DNA of 64,000 nt from Demequina phytophila. Its GTDB lineage: Bacteria; Actinomycetota; Actinomycetes; Actinomycetales; Demequinaceae. Position 1 is the stretch's first letter. Each line of letters begins with the position of its first letter. The notes beneath the pieces are model-generated. The model worked only from the letters and a program-made list of their open reading frames with translations, was not told where the DNA came from and searched no databases. This document shows positions 1 to 9,200 of this stretch, piece by piece. The stretch lies in the NCBI RefSeq assembly GCF_000971135.1, contig NZ_BBLW01000004.1, forward strand, positions 277,922 through 341,921, read 5' to 3'. Made by a program: the position numbers and the translations under genes.

Positions 1-2
1 TC

Positions 3-674
3 ACCGAGTTCGCCGAGGGGCTCGACGTCGACGAGGACGCCGTGCGCACCTTCCTCGCGCTGCGCGAGGCCGCGCATGTGCGGCTGTTCGCCGCCGCCCC
101 ATGGCTGCCCGGCCAGCTGCACACCCTGATCGAGCGCTACTCGCAGGGCATCACCATCGACCTCGAGGCGCTCGAGGAGGCGGTGAGGGACGCGGGCATG
201 GGCGACCCGGAACGTCTCCAGAAGGCGCTCAACCGCGGAATCTTCGCGTCGCAGCACACCGACGAGCAGAAGGCGACGCTCGAGTCGATCGAGACGCTCC
301 TCGCGCTGGTCGAGGGCTGGGTGGACGACGTCACGATGCGCGCGGCGGCCGCGCACCTGCCCGACGTGGGCGCGCTGCGCGAGATGATGCGCCGCCGCCG
401 CGCCGCCGGCGGGCCTGCCGAGGACACGTTCGCCAACCTGCTGTCGCTCGAGCTGCGTCCGCGCCGCATGCGCGACGCGTCGGCGATGTGGGCCTCGCTG
501 CACGCCCGCCTGGGGGCGGAGGGCCGCGACGGCGTGTGGTCGCACCCGGACCTGCTGCCGGCCTCCGGGGAGCTCGCGCAGTGGCAGGCGTGGGTCGACG
601 GCTACGTCGCGCGCGGCGAGGGAGACGAGGTCGATCGCGAGCTGGAGCGCCTGCTCGGCTCCGATGACGGGTAA
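3..674 (+). CDS. Zincin-like metalloprotease/putative hydrolase, C-terminal part (DUF2342 type)
   Basis: The reading frame is open from the left edge, so the N-terminal part lies outside the window; 223 codons plus stop are visible. The visible protein begins in the LALREAAHVRLF segment followed by PWLPGQL, then GMGDPERLQKALNRG, ETLLALVEGWVD and RRRRAAGGPAEDTFANL, a pattern I recognise from the actinobacterial family annotated as putative hydrolase or coenzyme F420 biosynthesis associated protein (zincin_2). In that family the EAAH-x-RLF stretch belongs to the metal-site region; this is recalled knowledge, not tested. Its substrate is unknown. It is followed at once by a weak hairpin and then by the small DUF5679 gene on the same strand, a neighbourhood common in actinobacteria. 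Confidence in the family is good; the function stays open. Confidence 0.75.
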   Translation, partial: TEFAEGLDVDEDAVRTFLALREAAHVRLFAAAPWLPGQLHTLIERYSQGITIDLEALEEAVRDAGMGDPERLQKALNRGIFASQHTDEQKATLESIETLLALVEGWVDDVTMRAAAAHLPDVGALREMMRRRRAAGGPAEDTFANLLSLELRPRRMRDASAMWASLHARLGAEGRDGVWSHPDLLPASGELAQWQAWVDGYVARGEGDEVDRELERLLGSDDG

Positions 675-701
675 GGTGCAGACGGACCGCGGGGGCGACA
701 C

Positions 702-719
702 CCCTCCACCGATGGAGGG
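702..719 (+). terminator. Short hairpin after the metalloprotease gene
   Basis: A 7-bp perfect stem (CCCTCCA with TGGAGGG) around a 4-base loop lies 28 bases after the stop and is followed by GAAAT. It is plausible as a weak terminator but short. A second dyad, GTCTACG at 735-741 with CGTAGAC at 769-775, lies in the leader of the next gene. Confidence 0.4.
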
Positions 720-818
720 AAATCGGGCCCGCGCGTCTACGCTGGGGGACCAAGGGCCCGTGGAGGCCCGTAGACGTGCGGCGCGTACCGCCGCGCCACA
801 GAGAAGAAGGAGAGCCGC

Positions 819-977
819 ATGGCTGACAAGTACTCGGGCGAGTTCTACTGCGTGAAGTGCAAGGAGAAGCGCGAGACCGAGGGCGACGTCGTCGTCTCGG
901 AGAACGGTCGCCGCATGGCGAAGGCCACCTGCCCCGTGTGCGGCACCAAGCTGAACCGCATCCTCGGCAAGGCCTGA
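819..977 (+). CDS. DUF5679 small zinc-ribbon-like protein, 52 aa
   Basis: A 52-residue protein starting MADKYSGEFYCVKCK and ending NRILGKA. It holds two CxxC pairs (CVKC near residues 11-14 and CPVC near 38-41) separated by about 24 residues, a simple zinc-ribbon layout. This matches DUF5679, a family of very short proteins found across actinobacteria with no known role. The start is set by a strong AGAAGGAGAG ribosome binding site six bases upstream. The gene stands alone, with a strong terminator 17 bases after the stop, which suggests a separately and probably highly expressed unit. It is too short for usual ORF cut-offs. I do not know its partner or binding target. Confidence 0.85.
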   Translation: MADKYSGEFYCVKCKEKRETEGDVVVSENGRRMAKATCPVCGTKLNRILGKA

Positions 978-994
978 AGCCAGCAGAGCTCGTC

Positions 995-1027
995 GAAGGG
1001 CCGGTCCCCGCTGGGGGCCGGCCCTTC
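995..1027 (+). terminator. Strong terminator after DUF5679
   Basis: The arms GAAGGGCCGG and CCGGCCCTTC pair perfectly and extend through flanking C and G runs to a stem of about 14 bp with a short loop. There is no long T run, which is usual in very GC-rich actinobacteria. Confidence 0.8.
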
Positions 1028-1059
1028 GCACGTCTCCGGGACGGTGACGGGCCCGCCCT

Positions 1060-1767
1060 GTGGACAACCGCACCGTCCCGACGCCCGGATGGCACCGTGG
1101 ACCGATGGACGATGCACCCTCCCCTCCGGTGCTGTGGCGCGGCGACGGCGCGGACCAGGTGGGCATCGCACGCCGCGCGCGCCGCAGGACGCTGGCGGGT
1201 CACCACGTGCGGGTGCACGGCCTGGGGCCGGTCGGGGTCGCGGCGGCTGAGGCCGCTGCGCGCGGGGGCGCGGACGCGGTGAGCCTGGCGGGGTCGCGGG
1301 AGGCGCCCGCGGCACCGGTCGCGCGGCTGCTCGCCCGGATCGCGCCGGGGACACGCATCCACCTCGACACCGCGCGACGTGTCGACGGGTCGATCGTCGC
1401 CGCGTACGGCTCCGTGGCTCCCGCGCTCGCCCACCGCCTGCTCCTGGACGGGCCGCACGTCGCGGCCCTCGCGGACGAGTCCGGCGTGAGCATCCTCCCG
1501 GTCCGCGCCGGCGCCGGCGCATGCCTGCGTTGCCACGCCCTGCTGCGCACGGACCGCGATCCGGCCTGGCCCGTGCTGGCGCGCCAGTGCGAGGCGCTCA
1601 CCGAGCAGGCCGATCCGCTCACGGCGACTGTCGCGGGCGGCTTGGCCGTCGCGTCGCTGGCCGCCCTGCTCGAGAACCGACCCGCACGTCCGTGGCGGAT
1701 CGAGCATGGGCTGCCGCGGCGCACCGCGGTCCCGCCGCACCCCGCCTGCGGGTGCGGCGCGGCGTGA
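1060..1767 (+). CDS. ThiF/E1-like family protein, 235 aa
   Basis: The protein resembles stand-alone ThiF-like (E1 superfamily, cyclodehydratase-like) proteins that sit beside uvrD2 in actinobacteria. Visible features: a Rossmann-like glycine segment (VHGLGPVGVAAAEAA, near residues 53-67), a CLRC pair near residue 153, the run LLRTDRDPAWPVL, and a C-terminal HPACGCGAA, so CxxC plus CxC could form a structural zinc site as in E1 enzymes. No adenylation reaction can be claimed from this. Two starts are possible: GTG at 1060 or ATG at 1105, whose codons overlap a near copy of the GGACGATGC repeat; neither has a good ribosome binding site. It ends one base before the convergent end of uvrD2. No precursor peptide or partner enzyme of a modified-peptide cluster is visible, so a housekeeping role is as likely. 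Confidence 0.55.
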   Translation: MDNRTVPTPGWHRGPMDDAPSPPVLWRGDGADQVGIARRARRRTLAGHHVRVHGLGPVGVAAAEAAARGGADAVSLAGSREAPAAPVARLLARIAPGTRIHLDTARRVDGSIVAAYGSVAPALAHRLLLDGPHVAALADESGVSILPVRAGAGACLRCHALLRTDRDPAWPVLARQCEALTEQADPLTATVAGGLAVASLAALLENRPARPWRIEHGLPRRTAVPPHPACGCGAA

Positions 1768-1768
1768 C

Positions 1769-3760
1769 TCAATGCTCGGCGACGATCTCCAGGATCTGCA
1801 CGCCGTACTTGTCGAGCTTCGAGGCGCCCACGCCGCTCACGCGGGCCAGCTCGCCCAGCGTCCCCGGGCGGTCGCGCGCGATCTCCACCAGGGACGCGTC
1901 GACCAGCACGGTGAACGCCGGCTTCGAGGTCTCCTGCGCGACCGCGAGCCGCCACCGCTTGAGCGAGTCGAACAGCCGCAGCGCCTCCGGACCCAGATCG
2001 GCGAGCTTCGCGGACGTCGACTGGCGCTGGACGCGGGCGGGCCGGGCGTCCGGCCACTGCTGCTCGAGGAAGCGGGTCCGCTTCCGGGTGCCCTTGCCGC
2101 CCGCCTTGCGCGACCGCGCGAAGCTCAACGCGAGGTGCTCGCGTGCTCGCGTGATCGAGACGTACAGCAGGCGTCGCTCCTCCTCCAGCTGCTCGTCGGT
2201 CTCCGCGTGGGTGATGGGCAGCAGACCCTCGGAGCAGCCGACGATGAACACCGCGTCCCACTCGAGACCCTTCGCGGCGTGCATGGACGTGAGGGTCACC
2301 CCCTCGACCGCGGGCGCGTGCTGCGCCTGCGCGCGCTCGGCGAGGTGGTCGACGAGGTCGCGCATGGTCGCCGCGCCGCCCGTGTCGGTCGCGAGGTCGT
2401 CCGCCAGGTTGACGAGCGCCTGCAGCGCGTCCCACCGCTCGCGCACCGCGCCGCGCGCCGCCGGCGGCTCCTCGGCCCAGCCCAGCTCGCCGAGCGCGTC
2501 GCGCACCCGCTCGCCCAGCGGGCGTTCATCGGACGCCACCGCGGCGCCGCGCAGGAGCACGATCGCGCGGCGCACCTCGTCGCGGTCGAAGAACCGTCGC
2601 CCGCCGCGCACCAGGTAGCCGATGCCACGCTCGGCGAGGGCCTCCTCGACGGCCTCCGACTGGCTGTTGACGCGGTACAGCACCGCGATCTCGCGGGCGG
2701 GCACGCCCGTCGCGATGAGCCGTTCGACCTGCGCGGCCACGCCCTGCGCCTCCGACTCGTCGTCGTCGTACGCACGGTAGTCGGGCGCGGGCCCCGAGGG
2801 ACGCTGCGCGACGAGCTCGACGCCCACGCCCGCGGAGCCGCGCCTGCGCATGAGCTCGTTGGCGAGCCGCACCACCTGGGGCGTCGAGCGGTAGTCGCGC
2901 ACCAGGCGCACCTGCGTCGCGTCCGGGTACGTGCGCGTGAACTGCAGCAGGTGCTGCGGGCTCGCCCCCGCGAACGAGTAGATGGTCTGCGCGGGGTCTC
3001 CCACCACGCACAGCTCGCGCCGGCCCCCCAGCCACTGCTCGAGCAGGAACTGCTGCAGCGGCGACACGTCCTGATACTCGTCGACCACGAAGTGCCGGTA
3101 CTGCCGGCGGATCTGGTCGCCCACCTCGACGTGACGGCCGATCATGTCCGCGAGCAGCAGCAGGATGTCCTCGAAGTCGAGCACCACGGCGTTGGTCTTC
3201 GCGTCCTCGTACGCGCGCATGACGTCCGCGACCTGGCTCGCGGGCAGGTTCGCCGGCGACGGCCGTCCCAGCCGCGCGATCTTGGCGGCGTACTCGTCCG
3301 CGGCGACCAGCGACACCTTCGCCCACTCGATCTCGGAGGCGAGGTCACGCACCGTCAGCCGGTCGGGGCTCAAGCCCGCCTCGCGCGCCGCACGTCCCAC
3401 CAGCGGCGCCTTCTGCTCCACGAGGCCCGGGATCTGGCCGCCCACCACCTCGGGCCAGAAGTACGACAGCTGACGCAGCGCCGCGGCGTGGAACGTGCGC
3501 GCCTGCACGCCGGTGACGCCGAGACCGCGCAGGCGCGTCCGCATCTCCCCCGCGGCGCGCGCCGTGAACGTGACGGCAAGGACGGACTGCGGGTTGTAGG
3601 CGTTGACGCGCACCCCGTAGGCGATGCGGTGCGTGATCGCCCGCGTCTTGCCCGTGCCCGCGCCGGCGAGCACCGCGACGGGCCCGTGGAGGGCTGTGGC
3701 GACCTCCCGCTGCTCGGGGTCGAGGGCGTCGAGGATCTGGTCTGCTGACATCGCGGCCAT
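1769..3760 (-). CDS. uvrD2: ATP-dependent DNA helicase UvrD2 (SF1A with HRDC domain)
   Basis: A 663-residue 3'-5' superfamily 1A helicase. Visible motifs: Walker A AGAGTGKTRAI near residue 32, motif Ia TFTARAAGEM, Walker B VVDEYQDVSPLQ near 225, motif III VVGDPAQTIYSF, motif IV DYRSTPQVV, motif V TSMHAAKGLEWD, and motif VI LLYVSITRARE. The last about 70 residues (LFDSLKRWR to the end) form an HRDC domain, the signature that separates UvrD2 from UvrD1 in mycobacteria. It unwinds DNA in repair. ATG starts lie at 3760 and 3751; the second (MSADQIL) is equally possible. The gene is divergent from nothing close and converges with the ThiF-like gene with a one-base gap. Confidence 0.93.
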   Translation of the reverse strand: MAAMSADQILDALDPEQREVATALHGPVAVLAGAGTGKTRAITHRIAYGVRVNAYNPQSVLAVTFTARAAGEMRTRLRGLGVTGVQARTFHAAALRQLSYFWPEVVGGQIPGLVEQKAPLVGRAAREAGLSPDRLTVRDLASEIEWAKVSLVAADEYAAKIARLGRPSPANLPASQVADVMRAYEDAKTNAVVLDFEDILLLLADMIGRHVEVGDQIRRQYRHFVVDEYQDVSPLQQFLLEQWLGGRRELCVVGDPAQTIYSFAGASPQHLLQFTRTYPDATQVRLVRDYRSTPQVVRLANELMRRRGSAGVGVELVAQRPSGPAPDYRAYDDDESEAQGVAAQVERLIATGVPAREIAVLYRVNSQSEAVEEALAERGIGYLVRGGRRFFDRDEVRRAIVLLRGAAVASDERPLGERVRDALGELGWAEEPPAARGAVRERWDALQALVNLADDLATDTGGAATMRDLVDHLAERAQAQHAPAVEGVTLTSMHAAKGLEWDAVFIVGCSEGLLPITHAETDEQLEEERRLLYVSITRAREHLALSFARSRKAGGKGTRKRTRFLEQQWPDARPARVQRQSTSAKLADLGPEALRLFDSLKRWRLAVAQETSKPAFTVLVDASLVEIARDRPGTLGELARVSGVGASKLDKYGVQILEIVAEH

Positions 3761-3797
3761 TGTGTCAGGGACGGCCGACAGCCGGGCACGGGCCTGT

Positions 3798-3807
3798 GGA
3801 CGATGCG
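3798..3807 (+). repeat. Single copy of the GGACGATGCG repeat
   Basis: A perfect 10-base copy in the 57-base gap between uvrD2 and the next leftward gene. It belongs to the window-wide repeat described in the findings. Confidence 0.8.
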
Positions 3808-3817
3808 GGGGTCGCCT

Positions 3818-4216
3818 TCAACGCGGCAGGCGGCCGCGGCGCACGTCGAGCCAGCGGCCCTCGTCGCGCGCCAGCCCCTCGAGCTCCCGCACGCGTTCGA
3901 GCATCAGCGCGACCGCCTCGGCGGAACCCTCGTCCGTGGGTAGCGGCTCGCCGCGCCAGCGGGCGAGGCACGCCGGCCCGATCGCCCAGCGCCACCACTC
4001 GGCACGCTGGGACGCGGGGTAGGCCGCGCATCGTGCCTCCGACCAGTCCCACGTGACGCAGAAGCCCAGGACGTCGTTCTCGAGGAACAGGTGGAGGATG
4101 TGGCTCGACGAGCCGTTCGTCACGCCGGCGACCCGGTAGCCGCGGTCCTCGAGGGTCGAGCGCATGGGTCCGGTGACCAGCCCGACGGTCTGCGCGAAGG
4201 AGCCGAGCTCGATCAT
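3818..4216 (-). CDS. Hypothetical protein, 132 aa
   Basis: I do not recognise this protein. It starts MIELGSFAQTVGLVTG, has an ATG start and a GGAGAG ribosome binding site a few bases upstream. The N-terminal half reads like a small alpha/beta domain (SSSHILHLFLENDVLGFCVTWDW), the middle is rich in tryptophan (EWWRWAIG), and the C-terminal part is an acidic then basic helix. No signal peptide or membrane segment. It lies between nudC and uvrD2, all leftward, with 47 bases to nudC. Codon use fits its neighbours, so it is probably a real gene. Confidence 0.65.
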   Translation of the reverse strand: MIELGSFAQTVGLVTGPMRSTLEDRGYRVAGVTNGSSSHILHLFLENDVLGFCVTWDWSEARCAAYPASQRAEWWRWAIGPACLARWRGEPLPTDEGSAEAVALMLERVRELEGLARDEGRWLDVRRGRLPR

Positions 4217-4263
4217 GGCTCTCCTCTCGCGCGGGTCTTGGCGCGAGGGTAGCGGCGGAACGG

Positions 4264-5190
4264 TCAGACGTCGATGGTCGCGTCGGGACGACGCTCCGGC
4301 AGCGCGCCGCCGAACCAGTCCTCGAGCATGCGACGCGCGACCGAGCCCTTGGGCGCGAGGATCACCTCGCCCGAGGCGATGAGCTCGCCCAGGCCCTCGC
4401 GGGCGACGAACCGCGCCTCGGAGATCTCGTCCATGTCGAGCCGCATCGCGTCCGGGTCCTCGGTGCGGGCGCGGAACGCGACCATCACCGACGCCGGGAA
4501 GGGCCAGGGCTGGGAGCCGAGGTACTCGAGCCCGGTCAGCGTGAGCCCGGCCTCCTCGGCGACCTCACGGTGGACGGCCTGCTCGAGCGTCTCGCCGGGC
4601 TCGACGTACCCGGCGAGGTGGGAGAAGCGGCGGGGCGACCACGGCGTGGCGTGGGCGAGCAGCAGCCGGTCCTCGGGGTCGGTGATCGCGACGATCATCG
4701 CGGGGTCGGTGCGCGGGTAGTGCTCGCGGTCGTCCCGCTCGCAGCGGCGCACCCAGCCGCCTTGGGTCGGGACGGTCGGCTCGCCGCACAGCGCGCAGCG
4801 CGGATGGTTCGCGTGCCAGGTCGCGATGGCGACGGCGGTGGTGGCGAGCTCGTGCTCGCGCTCGCCCTCCGCGCCACGATCCCAGAAGCCCGCGAGCAGG
4901 TCGCGCAGGCCGCGCATGCGGTCCCCGCCGATCCCGTCCGGGTCCATGCCGAACGCGGGGTCCTCCGGCACGAGCGCGACCAGGTCGCGACCCTCGTCGC
5001 GACCCAGGTAGATGCGGAGCGCGGCGGGCGGCTGGGCGTCCGGGCGCAGCTCGAGGACGCGGCCGTCCGCGACGAGCACGCGTCCGTCGCGCACCACGAT
5101 CGCGTCGCACGCGGCGAGGTCGGTGGTCGCGCGACGCTCGGCGGCCCGATCGACGCGGCTGGGGTGGTCGAGCGGCCAAGGATTCCTCAC
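4264..5190 (-). CDS. nudC: NADH pyrophosphatase NudC
   Basis: A 308-residue Nudix hydrolase that cleaves NAD(H) to NMN(H) and AMP and, in characterised homologues, removes NAD caps from RNA. Evidence: a zinc-ribbon region with CALC near residue 137 and another Cys in RRCERDD, the Nudix box starting GYVEPGETLEQAVHREVAEEAGL near residue 193, and the NudC-specific SQPWPFP motif directly after it that gives NADH specificity. The fourth zinc ligand is not a Cys here. The start is GTG at 5190 with no ribosome binding site; a TACGGT box six bases upstream suggests a leaderless message. It is divergent from the phosphotransferase gene. Confidence 0.92.
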   Translation of the reverse strand: MRNPWPLDHPSRVDRAAERRATTDLAACDAIVVRDGRVLVADGRVLELRPDAQPPAALRIYLGRDEGRDLVALVPEDPAFGMDPDGIGGDRMRGLRDLLAGFWDRGAEGEREHELATTAVAIATWHANHPRCALCGEPTVPTQGGWVRRCERDDREHYPRTDPAMIVAITDPEDRLLLAHATPWSPRRFSHLAGYVEPGETLEQAVHREVAEEAGLTLTGLEYLGSQPWPFPASVMVAFRARTEDPDAMRLDMDEISEARFVAREGLGELIASGEVILAPKGSVARRMLEDWFGGALPERRPDATIDV

Positions 5191-5196
5191 CCGGTC

Positions 5197-5202
5197 ACCG
5201 TA
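5197..5202 (-). promoter_or_regulatory. Leaderless -10 box of nudC
   Basis: TACGGT read on the minus strand, six bases before the GTG start of nudC. The same hexamer with the same spacing precedes the divergent gene at 5295. Confidence 0.55.
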
Positions 5203-5282
5203 CCGCCGTCACGACCCGGCGGCGTCAGGCATCATGCCTGGCCCGCGCGGCGTGGAGCGTGGCGCCCGCCCCGGCTTGGCCC

Positions 5283-5288
5283 TACGGT
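5283..5288 (+). promoter_or_regulatory. Leaderless -10 box of the phosphotransferase gene
   Basis: TACGGT, then GAGCCT, then the GTG start at 5295, with no ribosome binding site. It mirrors the nudC arrangement across a 104-base divergent gap. Confidence 0.55.
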
Positions 5289-5294
5289 GAGCCT

Positions 5295-6224
5295 GTGCCT
5301 CGTTCTCCGCTCGCGCTCGCCGCCCTGGCGTCCGTCGCCGTGCCCGGGCTCGACGTCTACGACGTGCTGCGCAGCCCGCACACCGACGCGGACTTCGAGG
5401 TCGTGGTGGTGAAGGACGCGACCGGCAAGCGCTGGATCGTCCGCGCCCCCAAGCGCGCAGCCGCCGGTGCCGCTCTCGAGGCCGAGAAGGGTCTGCTGGG
5501 CGCGCTCGGGCGGGCCAAGGAGGCCGGGATCGTGTCCTTCGAGGTGCCGCATCCCGTGGGCGCGGCGGAGCTGCCGGACGACACGGGGCGCGCGATCGTC
5601 TACACCGAGGTGCCCGGCGCCCCGCTCATGCTGGCGGCGCTGCACCCGGGCCCCGGCCTCGCCGCCACCGTGGGCCGCGCGCTGGCCGAGGTGCACGAGC
5701 TCCCGGTCACCGTGATCGAGGACCAGGGGCTGCCCGCGTACTCCGCCGAGGAGTACCGCGCGCGCCGCCTCGCGGAGCTCGATGCCGGCATCCAGACCGG
5801 CAAGGTGCCGCCGCGTCTCGCCGACCGGTGGGAGCACCAGCTCGAGAACGTGTCGTGGTGGAGGTTCGACCCGACTGTGGTGCACGGCGACATGGGCGAG
5901 CACCAGGTGTACGTCGCGGACGGCTCCGTGTCCGGCATCGTGGATTGGATGGACGCCCGCGTCGCCGACCCGGCCGACGACCTCGCGTGGCTGGTCGCCG
6001 CGGCCCCCGACGACGTGCTCGACTCGGTGGTCGAGGCCTACCACGGCCGCCGCCGCGAGATGCGGGACCCGCACCTGCTGGATCGCGCGCGCCTCGCGTC
6101 CGAGATGGCGCTGATGCGCTGGCTCATGTACGGGGTGCGGACCGACAACCCGGACGTGGTCGCCGATGGCGAGGGCATGCTCGCCGACCTCGAGGCGATG
6201 CTGTTCGACGAGGAGGAGGAGTAG
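5295..6224 (+). CDS. Aminoglycoside/macrolide phosphotransferase-like kinase (APH fold)
   Basis: A 309-residue kinase-like protein with the APH catalytic pattern: the HGDMGEHQV loop near residue 197 (Brenner-type, catalytic Asp) and IVDWMDARVADPADDLAWL near residue 215, where the DW/DP pair binds magnesium. This layout resembles macrolide 2'-phosphotransferases, but the orthologue beside helicase genes is widespread in actinobacteria and is not known to give resistance. The substrate is unknown. The GTG start at 5295 is chosen because the family begins near PRSPLALAALASVAVPG and a TACGGT box lies six bases upstream; an upstream GTG at 5259 would add 12 residues without a ribosome binding site. 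It ends six bases before adnB, facing it. Confidence 0.8.
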   Translation: MPRSPLALAALASVAVPGLDVYDVLRSPHTDADFEVVVVKDATGKRWIVRAPKRAAAGAALEAEKGLLGALGRAKEAGIVSFEVPHPVGAAELPDDTGRAIVYTEVPGAPLMLAALHPGPGLAATVGRALAEVHELPVTVIEDQGLPAYSAEEYRARRLAELDAGIQTGKVPPRLADRWEHQLENVSWWRFDPTVVHGDMGEHQVYVADGSVSGIVDWMDARVADPADDLAWLVAAAPDDVLDSVVEAYHGRRREMRDPHLLDRARLASEMALMRWLMYGVRTDNPDVVADGEGMLADLEAMLFDEEEE

Positions 6225-6230
6225 CCCTCC

Positions 6231-9200
6231 TCACCGGATCGTCGGCGCGAGCAGCGCCTCGATCTCCTCGCGGCCCAGCAGCCGCTCGGGTCGCACCGTC
6301 GCGTCGTCGCGGACGTAGTGGAACGCCGCGTCGACGGCGTCGAGCGGCACGCCCGTCCACTCCGCCCACGCGAGGCGGTACACCGCCAGCTGCACCTCGC
6401 GTGCCGCCCGCTCCTCCGCTCCTCGCGGCGCGGAGCCGGACTTCCAGTCGACCACGGTGACACGGTCGAGACCGGCGCCCGCGGGGAACACGGCGTCGAT
6501 GCGGGAGCGGATGGTGACACCCGCGAGCGGGAGCTCGACGTCGACCTCGATGTGGCTGGGCACGCGGCCGGCCCACTCGGACCGCGCGAACGCGTCCTTG
6601 AGGGCCTCGAGGTCGGTCTCGTCCTCACCCGGCCCCAGGTCATCGAGCGACAGCAGCGGCACATGGCCGTACTGCGCCTCGATCCACGCGTGCAGCAGGC
6701 TTCCGCGGCGCGCGGCGGGGGTGGGCGCGGCGGGCAGCGGCCGGCGCAGCTGCGCGGTGAACGCGTCGCGGTCGCGGCGCAGCGACACCAGGCCGGAGGT
6801 CGACAGGTGTGCGGGCAGCGCGACGTCGCCGACTCCGGTCTCGCGCGCGCGCCGCTCCTCGAGCATCGCGGCGATCTCGCGTCCGAGCGGGAGCCGTTCC
6901 CACCGTGCCGCGGCAGGGTCCTCGCCCGCCTCCACGCCGGCCACCATGGCCGCGCGCACCTCGACCGCGAGCTCGCGCCGCGCGAGCTGCGCATCGCTGG
7001 GCGCGGGCGGCCAGGTCGCGGTGACGGGAACGACCTCGACGGCGGAGCCGTCCTCGGGGCGCGGCGCCCAGGAGGCGTCCGTGAGCATGCCGGCCTCGAC
7101 CAGCTCCCGCAGGTAGCACGACGGCGTCCGCACGGTCGCGCCGCCGACCCGCCACGAGGCCGACAGCAGCACGTGCGAACGCGCGCGGGTCACGGCGACG
7201 TAGAACAGGCGGCGCTCCTCGGCGACGCGATGGAGCCCGCACGCCTTCTCGAAGTCCTCGAGCGTGTCGCCGAGCGTGCCGTGGTCCGCGGCGCCGCGCC
7301 AGTCCCAGCGCGGCAGGTCGGCGTGGTCGAGGCGCAGCTCGTAGGGCAGCTCGAGGTTGCGCCCTCGCCATCCCGCGTCCGTGTAGTACGGGCGCCGCGA
7401 GGACGGCTCGCCGACCGACGGGAAGTGGCCGTCGACCAGCCCGGGCACGGCGACGACGTCCCACTCGAGCCCCTTCGCGGCGTGCACGGTGAGCACCTGC
7501 ACCGCGCCGGGCTCGGGCTCCTTGACCGGGAGCTCGAGACCGCCCTCCTCGCTGCGCGCCGCCTCGAGCCACGCGAGGAACGCGCCGAGGGTCGCGCGCT
7601 CCGCGCCCGCGGCGAACTGCCGCGCGGCGTCGACGAACGCGTCGACGTTGCGCGCCGCCCGGCCGTCGGGACGCGCGACGGCGGCCTCGATGTCGAGACC
7701 CCAGGCGCGCTCGGCGGCGAGGATGAGCTCCGGCAGCGAGAGGTAGGTGCGGGTGCGGATGGAGTCGACGGCGCGCTGGAGGCGGACGATGCGCGCGTGG
7801 GCCACGGCGCCGAGCGACCGGCCCTCGCGGGAGGTCCAGCCCGCGGGCGGCGGGGTGGCGAGGGCGTCGACGAGGCTCGGCTCCGAGTCGCGCGCCTCGC
7901 GGGGTCCCGCGAGCTCGCGCGACCAGTCCTGCAGCGCCGCGAGGTCGCGGATGCCGAGCGCGACCCGCTCGGAGGTGAGCAGGCGCATCGCCGAGTCCCC
8001 GCGCGACGGGTCGTGCGCGATCTCGAGCAGCGCCACCAGATCCGACACCTCCGGGGTGTCGACGAGGCCGCCGAGCCCCACCACCTCGTAGTCGACACCG
8101 GCACGCACGAGCGCCTCGACCATCGCGGCGAACTGGGCCCGCCTGCGGCACAGGATCGCGGCGGTCGGCAGCTCGGGTCCGGTCCGCAGCTCCGCACGAC
8201 GGTCCGCGAGGAAGGCGACCACGGCATCGGCCTCCTGCACGTGGTCCTCGGTGACGAGGCTGTCGACGCCGGGCGCGCGGCGGCGCGGCTCCTCCTCGCC
8301 CAGGAACGCGGCGCGCGAGCGCAGCGGGCGCACATCCACGCGGGAGGCCTCGCGCAGCGGGGCGGCGGCCGCGTTGGCGACCGCCAGCACCGATCCCTCG
8401 TTGCGCCACGAGACGGACAGGCTGCGCTGCGCGACGTCGCGCCCGTGCGCGAACTCGTCGACGAACATGGGCAGCGCGCTCTCCGAGGCGCCTCGGAAGC
8501 CGTAGATCGCCTGGTTCGGGTCGCCGACCGCCATGACGTGGTGGTCGGCGCCGAACAGCCGCGCGAACAGCCGGAGCTGGCCGGGCGACGTATCCTGGAA
8601 CTCGTCGAGCAGGACGGCACGGTAGCGGCCTCGCTCGACGGCCTGCACCGTCTCGAGCCGCGACAGCTCCGCCGCGAAGGCGACCTGGTCCGCGAAGTCG
8701 AGCTGGGAAGCGTCGCGCTTGCGGCGCTGGAACTCCTCGACCAGGCCGGACACCGCGATGAGCGTGCGCAGCTTCGCGAGGCGCTTCGCGTGGTCGTTGG
8801 GGGTGCCGGTGCGCGTGGTGAGCGGGCCGGGAGCGCGGTCGCCGACGTTCTTGGGGAGCTCCTCGAGGGCGGTCAGCGCCTGCCGTGCCCAGTCGCGCAG
8901 CGCCTCGGGCGCGACGTCGTGGTCGCGCAGCTGTCCGGAGAGGCGCGAGATGGAGGCGGTGACGGTGCTGACGGCGGCGTCGGTGTCGAGCGGCGCCGTC
9001 CAGGAGGTGACCACGTCCGAGGCGAGCTGCCACAGCGCGGCCGCGGTGAGCGTGGTGGCGTCCGGGTCGATGCCGAGCCGCAGCCCGTGCTCGGCGACCA
9101 GCTGCGCCGAGTACGCGTTGTAGGTCGACACCGAGGCGGGCGGACGCGCCGGGTCCTCGCCGAACGCGGCGGCGATGCGTGACTCGGCGCGTTCGGCGAT

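Noticed and set aside
1706..3748. A 680-codon rightward open frame opposite uvrD2
   Set aside because: Shadow of uvrD2; no recognisable motif.
5295..6224. A macrolide or aminoglycoside resistance gene
   Set aside because: Only the APH fold is supported; this housekeeping neighbour is widespread in actinobacteria without known resistance.
6318..9182. A 954-codon rightward open frame opposite adnB
   Set aside because: Antisense shadow of adnB, with no domains and biased composition.
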